Part shown: positions 28,329 through 34,106 of the stretch, piece by piece
Position numbering within the stretch: the first letter of the stretch is position 1
How the letters are laid out: each line of letters starts with the position of its first letter
Source of the DNA: Pelagibacteraceae bacterium AG-461-B04
GTDB taxonomy: Bacteria; Pseudomonadota; Alphaproteobacteria; Pelagibacterales; AG-422-B15
Assembly (NCBI GenBank): GCA_003211835.1
Contig: QCRN01000012.1
Span: 1 to 34,106, forward strand
Length of the DNA stretch: 34,106 nt
Reading direction: 5' to 3'
The notes under the pieces: generated by a model
Databases searched by the model: none
Seen by the model: the letters and a program-made list of their open reading frames with translations, nothing else
Told to the model about the DNA's origin: nothing
Made by a program: the position numbers and the translations under genes

Positions 28329-29489
28329 ATGAATGTAGTTACAGAAAATTATGAAAAAGAAATGATTGCATGGAGGCATGACTTTCATGCGCATCCAGAA
28401 TTAAATTTTGATTTAGATATTACTTCAGCAAAAGTTGCTGAAATTTTAAAAAGTTTTGGATTAGAGGTCTTCGAGGGTATTGGAAAAACAGGTATTGTTG
28501 CAGTTCTTAAAAATGGTAATAGCAATAAGAGTATAGGTATACGTGCTGACATGGATGCTTTACCAGTAAAAGAAGAGAGTGACAGCGAATACAAATCCAC
28601 TCACGAAGGAAAAATGCATGCGTGTGGTCACGATGGTCATACGGCAATGGCTCTCGGTGCTGCCAAATATCTTTCTGAAACAAAAAATTTTAATGGCACA
28701 GTTTATTTTATTTTCCAACCTGATGAAGAAAAAACGCAAGGCGCACAAGCAATGATTGATGATGGTTTGTTTGAAAAATTCTCAATAGACGAAGTTTATG
28801 CTTTTCATAATTTGCCAGGAATGAAAGCTGGCTCTTTTGCTACACGTTCAGGCACAATAACAGCTAGTGAAAGTCTCTTTAATATTAAGCTTTGGGGTCA
28901 AGGTGGACATTCTGCAATGCCGCACATGGGAGTTGATACTATAACAGTAGGAACACAAATTATAACTTCACTACAATCAATAGTTTCAAGAAAATTAAAT
29001 CCCGCAATGAATGGGGTTGTATCTGTTACTAAATTTGAGTCTGATGGAAATGAAAATATTTTACCTGGTCATTCTATAATTTCTGGAGATGCTCGAGCAC
29101 TTTCGCCTGAGGCTAATAAAATTATTGAAGATAGTATGCAAAACATTGTTGAAGGCATTGCAAATGCTCACGGTATAAAATATGAATTTACATACGATAC
29201 TCGAACTAACATGACAATTAATACAACCGCACAAACAGCTTTTGCGTCTAAGGTCGCTGAAGATCTTGCTGGAACTGATAATGTTGATGGAAATTGTGAT
29301 CCAAAATTATTTTCTGAGGATTTTGCTCAAATGTTAATGGTTAAACCAGGTTGTTACATACTTATTGGCAATGGAACAGAGGGAACACATGGCCAGTCGT
29401 TACATTCTTCTACATACGACTTTAATGACAAACTTCTTGTGATCGGGTCCTCTTTCTGGACCAAACTTGTATGCGAACGACTATCCTAA
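28329..29489 (+). CDS. M20D-type amidohydrolase (HipO/IAA-amino acid hydrolase-like)
   Basis: A 386-residue metal-dependent amidohydrolase of standard length. The N-terminal motif WRHDFHAHPEL is the family opening. Metal ligands include Cys99 and His101 in HACGHDGH, Glu133/Glu134 in FQPDEE, the FHN histidine and the C-terminal LHSSTYDFND histidine. The lid domain carries GQGGHSAMPHMGVDTI. Relatives hydrolyse N-acyl or N-benzoyl amino acids. Within this operon it likely removes an acyl or amide group from an intermediate made by its neighbours. It is not DoeB, which belongs to the aspartoacylase family. Confidence 0.92.
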   Translation: MNVVTENYEKEMIAWRHDFHAHPELNFDLDITSAKVAEILKSFGLEVFEGIGKTGIVAVLKNGNSNKSIGIRADMDALPVKEESDSEYKSTHEGKMHACGHDGHTAMALGAAKYLSETKNFNGTVYFIFQPDEEKTQGAQAMIDDGLFEKFSIDEVYAFHNLPGMKAGSFATRSGTITASESLFNIKLWGQGGHSAMPHMGVDTITVGTQIITSLQSIVSRKLNPAMNGVVSVTKFESDGNENILPGHSIISGDARALSPEANKIIEDSMQNIVEGIANAHGIKYEFTYDTRTNMTINTTAQTAFASKVAEDLAGTDNVDGNCDPKLFSEDFAQMLMVKPGCYILIGNGTEGTHGQSLHSSTYDFNDKLLVIGSSFWTKLVCERLS

Positions 29490-29493
29490 ATTT

Positions 29494-30663
29494 ATGAATT
29501 TTCCGAAAAGCGAATATATAGACAGACTTGCTAAAGTTAAGAAGTCGATGCAAGAAAAAAAGATAGATCTGTTAATATCGCAAGATACCGCAAATATGAA
29601 TTATCTCACAGGATATGATGCATGGTCATTTTACTATGCACAATGTGTTTTAGTTCATGTTGATTTAGACCAGCCATTTTTATTTGTGAGAGATCAAGAC
29701 GCTGGTGGTGCATTTTTACAGAGCTGTTGGCCTCAAGAAAATATTATTGTATATTCTGAAAAATATATCCATACATGGCCCAATCATCCTTATGATTATC
29801 TTATCGAGATCATTAAAAATAAAAAATGGGACAATCAATCAATTGGTCTTGAAATGGATAGTCATTATTTTACAGCTTATTGCTATCAGAAACTTATTGA
29901 TGGATTGCCTGATGCATCACTTAAAGACTCTGAAAGGCTTGTGAATTGGGTGAGATTTATAAAATCAGATAATGAAATTGAACTAATGAAAAAAGCTGCA
30001 TTGATTACCGATCAAGCTATGCAAACTGCAATTGACATAATAAATCCAGGAATTAGGCAATGTGATGCAGTAGGAGAAATTCAAAAAGCTATGTTTTATG
30101 GAACACCTGAAATTGGTGGTGAGTACTCAAGTATCACCACCTTACTACCTACTGGCGCAGGGACATCTGCGTCTCATTTAACAGCAACACAAGAGAAGTT
30201 TGTTAAGGGCGAAGCTACAATCGTTGAACTAGCTGGTGTTCACAAGAGATATCACGCTCCATTAGCGAGAACAGTGTTGCTTGGTAAGGCAGAGCAAAAA
30301 AAAATTGATGCTATTAAGGCTACCAATGAAGCTTTAGATGAAGGCATTTCAGCCATTAAACCTGGAAATACAGCTGATGATGTGGCACAAAAATTTTGGG
30401 CTATTCTTGATAAGCATGACATTAAAAAAGAGTCACGAACAGGATATTCAATTGGCATAGGTTACCCTCCGGATTGGGGCGAGCATACAATAAATATTTC
30501 TAAAGGAGACCAAACTATTCTTCATCCAAATGTTACATTTCACATGATTGCAGTTATGCAATTTGGCAGCTGGGGTGTTGAGGCGAGTCATTCATTGAGA
30601 GTTACAGAAAATGGATCAGAAAAGTTTTCTGATTTTTCAAGCGATCTGTTCATTAAAGACTAG
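29494..30663 (+). CDS. creatinase/ectoine hydrolase (DoeA)-like M24 family enzyme
   Basis: A 389-residue pita-bread protein if started at ATG 29494, four bases after the preceding stop; a TTG at 29467 would add nine residues and overlap the upstream gene. The N-terminal domain has NMNYLTGYDAWSFY and the C-terminal domain TGYSIGIGYPPDWGEH, both close to what I recall of ectoine hydrolase DoeA/EutD. The canonical aminopeptidase metal ligands are replaced: the usual D..G..Y.SD.TRT stretch reads VELAGVHKRYHAPLART. This places it with metal-free relatives such as creatinase. It should open a C-N bond in a small cyclic or guanidino compound. None of the other ectoine catabolic genes (doeB, doeC, doeD, eut uptake genes) is within the window, so the substrate is open. 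Confidence 0.88.
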   Translation: MNFPKSEYIDRLAKVKKSMQEKKIDLLISQDTANMNYLTGYDAWSFYYAQCVLVHVDLDQPFLFVRDQDAGGAFLQSCWPQENIIVYSEKYIHTWPNHPYDYLIEIIKNKKWDNQSIGLEMDSHYFTAYCYQKLIDGLPDASLKDSERLVNWVRFIKSDNEIELMKKAALITDQAMQTAIDIINPGIRQCDAVGEIQKAMFYGTPEIGGEYSSITTLLPTGAGTSASHLTATQEKFVKGEATIVELAGVHKRYHAPLARTVLLGKAEQKKIDAIKATNEALDEGISAIKPGNTADDVAQKFWAILDKHDIKKESRTGYSIGIGYPPDWGEHTINISKGDQTILHPNVTFHMIAVMQFGSWGVEASHSLRVTENGSEKFSDFSSDLFIKD

Positions 30664-30752
30664 CCATAAGCTTAGAAAATAATCCTTCAATAGCATTCCT
30701 TGTTTTTACTAGAGAATCCTATAAATAAATTGTATAAAGTAGCGCAATTCAC

Positions 30753-30756
30753 GGAG
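30753..30756 (+). promoter_or_regulatory. Shine-Dalgarno GGAG of the 62-residue small gene
   Basis: GGAG ends 6 bases before ATG 30763. It is one of the few clear Shine-Dalgarno sites in the window and argues against the longer frame that opens with TTG at 30700. Confidence 0.65.
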
Positions 30757-30762
30757 ATAATT

Positions 30763-30951
30763 ATGGGCATTCATCACGATTACAAGTCTAAACGCGGAGA
30801 GCGCGCGATGGCAAAACAGCAGAAAAGAGAGTCCAAACAAGCTGATAATACAGATAAAAAAGAAGAAGAAAAACTTGTAAAAGAGCTTAAAAAAGCAGGG
30901 TTGAATAAAGATGAAATCAAACAGTTCCTCGAAGGAAGAGCAAAAGAATAA
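30763..30951 (+). CDS. small highly charged protein, function unknown
   Basis: A 62-residue Lys/Glu-rich protein, MGIHHDYKSKRGERAMAKQQ and a helical charged remainder ending in [17 protein letters not shown]. It has no membrane segment. The helix-turn-helix-like end ([16 protein letters not shown]) and the basic N-terminus could bind RNA or the ribosome, but that is speculation. A good ribosome site precedes it. Its 3' end overlaps a second small frame, and the dcd gene follows, so the three are probably cotranscribed. I do not recognise the family. Confidence 0.6.
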   Translation: MGIHHDYKSKRGERAMAKQQKRESKQADNTDKKEEEKLVKELKKAGLNKDEIKQFLEGRAKE

Positions 30952-31042
30952 AAAGCTAAATGATACTGAAAGACTATCTGAAGCTTTGAGACAGAATTTA
31001 AGAAAAAGAAAAGAATATCAACGAAAGAAAGAAGATAAATAA
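30911..31042 (+). CDS. 43-residue basic protein overlapping the previous gene
   Basis: An ATG at 30911 opens a 43-codon frame that overlaps the end of the previous gene by 41 bases and stops one base before the dcd start at 31044. The product is a single very charged helix: [20 protein letters not shown] and a Lys-rich end. The pattern ERL-x-x-x-LR-x-NL-x-x-RK recalls small conserved alphaproteobacterial proteins found near core genes, a recollection I cannot verify here. The tight packing to dcd supports a real gene. Confidence 0.5.
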   Translation: MKSNSSSKEEQKNKKLNDTERLSEALRQNLRKRKEYQRKKEDK

Positions 31043-31043
31043 G

Positions 31044-31598
31044 ATGACCATCATGTCTGATAACTGGATTAAAAAAATGTCCTTAGAACAAGGCATGATT
31101 GAACCCTTTGTGGATGGACAAAAAAAAGATGGGACTATTTCCTTTGGATTGTCCTCATACGGATATGACGCAAGAGTGTCTGAAGATTTTAAAATATTTA
31201 CAAATGTTGACTCAGCCTTAGTTGATCCTAAAAATTTTGATGACAAAGGCTTTGTTGATAGACCAGGCAAAGAATGCATCATACCACCTAATTCTTTTGC
31301 ACTGGCACGCACCGTAGAATATTTCAGAATTCCAAGAGATGTGCTAGTTGTTTGTTTAGGTAAATCAACATATGCAAGATGTGGAATAATAGTTAATGTA
31401 ACTCCTTTGGAGCCAGAGTGGGAAGGACATGTAACTTTAGAGTTTTCAAATACAACACCACTGCCAGCAAAAATATATGCAAATGAAGGAGGCTGTCAGT
31501 TCCTATTCTATAAAGGAGAGGCTCCGCCAGAGATTTCCTACAAGGATAGAAAAGGGAAATACATGAAACAAACTGGCGTTACTCTTCCCAAGCTATAA
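31044..31598 (+). CDS. dcd: dCTP deaminase
   Basis: A 184-residue protein of the trimeric Dcd/dUTPase-fold family. It opens [12 protein letters not shown] as its alphaproteobacterial relatives do. [29 protein letters not shown] and [14 protein letters not shown] (with the catalytic glutamate) are hallmark segments, and it ends in GVTLPKL. It deaminates dCTP to dUTP, feeding thymidylate synthesis in the cytoplasm. murA starts 6 bases after its stop. Confidence 0.96.
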   Translation: MTIMSDNWIKKMSLEQGMIEPFVDGQKKDGTISFGLSSYGYDARVSEDFKIFTNVDSALVDPKNFDDKGFVDRPGKECIIPPNSFALARTVEYFRIPRDVLVVCLGKSTYARCGIIVNVTPLEPEWEGHVTLEFSNTTPLPAKIYANEGGCQFLFYKGEAPPEISYKDRKGKYMKQTGVTLPKL

Positions 31599-31604
31599 AA
31601 TTCA

Positions 31605-32864
31605 ATGCAGAAAATTGTTATAAATGGAGGACAACCTCTAAGGGGCGTGATTCCTGTTAGTGGATCAAAGAATGCTGCTCTACCCATTATGGCTGCTAGT
31701 ATTTTAACTAATGAAAAATTAGAACTTTCAAATGTTCCGGATCTTGTTGATGTAAAAACTATGAGTTTGGTTTTATCATCTCTTGGAGTTAATGTCGCAA
31801 AAAGTGAAAGTAATAAAAATTCTATTACACTTCAATATTCAGATACGGAAAAAACTATTGCTGAATATGATTTAGTGAGAAAGATGCGAGCAAGTATATT
31901 AGTACTAGGACCTTTACTTGCAAGAAAGCGTGAGGCGAGTGTATCGCTCCCAGGAGGTTGTGCCATAGGTGCTCGGCCAATCGATATTCATATAGACGCA
32001 CTTACAAAGCTCGGTGCAACTTTTGAATTAGAAAAAGGATATATTCAATGTAGCGCAACTAAAGGACTGACTGGGAACAAGATCGAACTTCCTAAAGTAT
32101 CTGTTGGCGCTACTGAAAATATTGTTATGGCAGCATCATTAGCAAGTGGTGAAACTGAAATTTCTAATATCGCGTTAGAGCCTGAGGTGATTGATTTAAT
32201 TAATTGTTTAAATACTATGGGAGCAAAAATTGAACTTGGTGACAATAGGTCTGTTATGATCCAAGGAGTAAAAACTTTGAACGGCTCAATCTATTCTATT
32301 ATTCCTGATCGTATCGAGGCTGTTACTTATATCATAGCTGGAGCATTAGCAGGAGATGGACTTAAAATAGGAAATTTAAACATTGAACACATTAGTAATG
32401 TTTTAGAGACTTTAAAGACATTGCCAGTAGATATAATTTTTGATGAAAATAGTGTAACAGTAAATAAATCTAATATTAGTGAGGGTATTGAAATTCAAAC
32501 AAAGGAGTATCCTGGTTTCCCAACAGACGTTCAAGCGCAAATGATGGTTTTAATGTCTATGGCTAAAACTAAGTCAGTCATAGACGAGAACATATTTGAA
32601 AATAGATTCATGCATGTACCTGAATTGAATAGAATGGGAGCAAATATTGAAATTAATGGCAAAAGAGCAATTATTAATCCTTGCTCAGGATTTAGAGGGG
32701 CTCCAGTTATGGCAACTGATCTAAGAGCTTCAGTAAGTTTAATTTTAGCAGGATTAGCAGCTGAAGGTGAAACAACCCTAAATCGCATCTATCACTTGGA
32801 TAGAGGGTATGAACAAATTGAAGTAAAATTAGAAGCATGTGGCGCAGAGATTAAGAGGGTTTAA
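31605..32864 (+). CDS. murA: UDP-N-acetylglucosamine 1-carboxyvinyltransferase
   Basis: A 419-residue enzyme of normal length. Lys22 in GSKNAALP and Cys119 in LPGGCAIGARP are the conserved active-site residues; Cys at this place predicts fosfomycin sensitivity rather than the Asp-type resistance. EYPGFPTDVQAQMM and DLRASVSLILAGL are also diagnostic. It transfers enolpyruvate from phosphoenolpyruvate to UDP-GlcNAc, the first committed step of peptidoglycan synthesis. It sits between dcd and the DUF2948 gene with 5-6 base gaps, an order I associate with Alphaproteobacteria. Confidence 0.98.
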   Translation: MQKIVINGGQPLRGVIPVSGSKNAALPIMAASILTNEKLELSNVPDLVDVKTMSLVLSSLGVNVAKSESNKNSITLQYSDTEKTIAEYDLVRKMRASILVLGPLLARKREASVSLPGGCAIGARPIDIHIDALTKLGATFELEKGYIQCSATKGLTGNKIELPKVSVGATENIVMAASLASGETEISNIALEPEVIDLINCLNTMGAKIELGDNRSVMIQGVKTLNGSIYSIIPDRIEAVTYIIAGALAGDGLKIGNLNIEHISNVLETLKTLPVDIIFDENSVTVNKSNISEGIEIQTKEYPGFPTDVQAQMMVLMSMAKTKSVIDENIFENRFMHVPELNRMGANIEINGKRAIINPCSGFRGAPVMATDLRASVSLILAGLAAEGETTLNRIYHLDRGYEQIEVKLEACGAEIKRV

Positions 32865-32869
32865 AAAAT

Positions 32870-33292
32870 ATGAATTTGAATGCAATTGATACTGATGAAT
32901 TAAAAATTATTGGGACAATATTGCAGGATGGACTCATTGAAGTAAGCGATATTAAATACCTACCTTCAATAAGATCATTTTTTTTAATGATCACACGATT
33001 TATGTGGGAAGAAAAAATCGTAAATAAAGTTAATCAGCGCATAAAGGCTGTTCTGTGCTTTGAGGATGTCATATCAGTTTATTCAAAAAATATTGATCAA
33101 TTGAATAAATCAAAGAAATTAGAACTGTTGACTTTTAACTATTATCCCAATAAGTCAAAAAATATTGAAATTGAATTGCTTTTCAAAAATGATGCAATTA
33201 TAAAACTCGAAACCGAAATTATTCGGTGCAAATTAGATGATCAAGGAAACCCTTGGGGTACAGAAGAACAAGTAAATGAAAAAAATAATTAA
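32870..33292 (+). CDS. DUF2948 family protein
   Basis: A 140-residue protein with the DUF2948 pattern: LNAIDTDELKIIGTILQDGL at the start, IKYLPSIRSFFLMITRFMWE in the middle, and a conserved end around LDDQGNPWGT. No catalytic residues stand out and the function is unknown. It is typically wedged between murA and hisD in Alphaproteobacteria, as here, and its 3' end overlaps hisD by 17 bases. Confidence 0.85.
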   Translation: MNLNAIDTDELKIIGTILQDGLIEVSDIKYLPSIRSFFLMITRFMWEEKIVNKVNQRIKAVLCFEDVISVYSKNIDQLNKSKKLELLTFNYYPNKSKNIEIELLFKNDAIIKLETEIIRCKLDDQGNPWGTEEQVNEKNN

Positions 33293-34106
33293 TACAAGCA
33301 ATTCAGGCTTTTCACAAGAATTTGAAAATTTAGTAAATACTAATAGATCAGATGACAAAGATGTAAAAGATGTTGTAGCTAACATAATAAATGATGTAAG
33401 AACCAACGGTGATGATGCTTTAATAAAGTATACTAATCAACTTGATCGCAATGAACTTTCAAAATCAAACTTCATTTTAGACGAAACTGCAATCAACAAT
33501 CAGACAGATGGATTATCTGAAAAGATATGCAAGGCTATTCAAACAGCGGCAGATCGAGTTAGGGCATACCATGAAAAACAATTACCACAGGATTTAAGTT
33601 TTAATGACGATCTAAAATCTACTCTTGGATATATGTGGAAGCCTTTGGAAACAGCAGGGATATATGTACCAGGTGGAACAGCAAGCTACCCTAGTACAGT
33701 TCTTATGAATGCAATACCGGCTATGGTTGCAGGAGTAAAAGACATAGTAATGGCTTCACCATTAACTGACGGAGAGATTAATCCATCAGTTTTATATGCT
33801 GCAAAAATTGTTGGTATTAAAAAAATATATTGCATGGGTGGCTCTCAGGCAGTCGCTGCAATGGCATATGGAACTGAAAGTGTGGCACCTGTAAATAAAA
33901 TAGTTGGACCTGGTAATATTTACGTCGCTGAAGCAAAACGGCAAGTTTCAGGATTTGTTGGAATTGATATGTTTGCAGGGCCTTCTGAAATAGTAGTAAT
34001 TTCTGATCAGAATAGTGATCCAAAAATTATTTCTGCAGATCTCATCGCCCAATCTGAGCATGATAAAAGTGCTCAAAGTATCTTGATTACAACTGATCAA
34101 GCTTTA
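33276..34106 (+). CDS. hisD: histidinol dehydrogenase (partial, 3' end outside window)
   Basis: The frame opens at ATG 33276 inside the end of the DUF2948 gene and is still open at the window edge after 277 codons; the family is about 430 residues. The segments GIYVPGGTASYPSTVLMN, VGPGNIYVAEAKRQV and MFAGPSEIVV are diagnostic. Gln and His of IAQSEHDKSA are zinc ligands. It carries out the last two oxidations of histidine biosynthesis, L-histidinol to L-histidine, using NAD. Confidence 0.97.
   Translation, partial: MKKIINTSNSGFSQEFENLVNTNRSDDKDVKDVVANIINDVRTNGDDALIKYTNQLDRNELSKSNFILDETAINNQTDGLSEKICKAIQTAADRVRAYHEKQLPQDLSFNDDLKSTLGYMWKPLETAGIYVPGGTASYPSTVLMNAIPAMVAGVKDIVMASPLTDGEINPSVLYAAKIVGIKKIYCMGGSQAVAAMAYGTESVAPVNKIVGPGNIYVAEAKRQVSGFVGIDMFAGPSEIVVISDQNSDPKIISADLIAQSEHDKSAQSILITTDQAL

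Noticed and set aside
28329-29489. M20 gene as the ectoine-pathway deacetylase DoeB
   Set aside because: DoeB belongs to the aspartoacylase/succinylglutamate desuccinylase family, while this protein has clear M20 motifs.
29467-29493. TTG start for the M24 gene
   Set aside because: It would overlap the upstream gene by 23 bases; ATG 29494 lies just after the stop and begins at the conserved region.
30700-30762. Longer 83-residue form of the small gene, opening with TTG
   Set aside because: A good GGAG stands before ATG 30763, and the added segment looks like upstream promoter DNA.

Overview
The window looks like chromosomal DNA of an AT-rich, probably marine, alphaproteobacterium. The best evidence is the run dcd - murA - DUF2948 - hisD at the right end, a gene order I know from Alphaproteobacteria. 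The exact clade cannot be read from the sequence. Gene density is high, there is no gap above 300 bases without a gene, and I see no insertion sequence, phage gene, CRISPR array or origin.

Left third (1-13695): a dedicated export locus for one giant surface protein. A divergent, edge-truncated TolC/OprM-type outer-membrane lipoprotein (1-2332, minus) faces a 2333-residue LEPR-leader/DUF4347/VCBS-repeat protein (2518-9519). That gene is followed, with almost no spacing, by a short periplasmic adaptor (9530-10249), a GAF-HlyD fusion protein (10246-11589) and a membrane protein that joins a PqqD-like N-terminus, an M50 (site-2 protease-like) core and a HlyD-like periplasmic part (11590-13695). 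No ABC transporter, RND pump or RTX signal is present in the visible locus. My working model is an outer-membrane channel, two adaptors and an M50-based inner-membrane component acting together to process and/or export the giant protein. This is the strongest candidate here for an undescribed system.

Middle (13702-20662, minus strand): a thermonuclease-like secreted nuclease, gamma-glutamyltransferase, an NTF2-like small protein, a two-subunit acyl-CoA ligase that resembles malate-CoA ligase (MtkAB) more than ordinary SucCD, a tRNA-Thr(GGT) with an odd T-loop, and an oligopeptidase B-like serine peptidase. Plus-strand typA and a membrane-anchored DUF3604 protein follow (20737-24669).

Right third: carbonic anhydrase with a YadG/YadH-like ABC exporter (24697-27065, minus), then a plus-strand catabolic trio of Rieske oxygenase, M20 amidohydrolase and creatinase/ectoine-hydrolase-like M24 enzyme (27176-30663), probably for a small nitrogenous osmolyte. 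Two overlapping small charged ORFs lead into dcd, murA, a DUF2948 gene and a hisD cut by the right edge.
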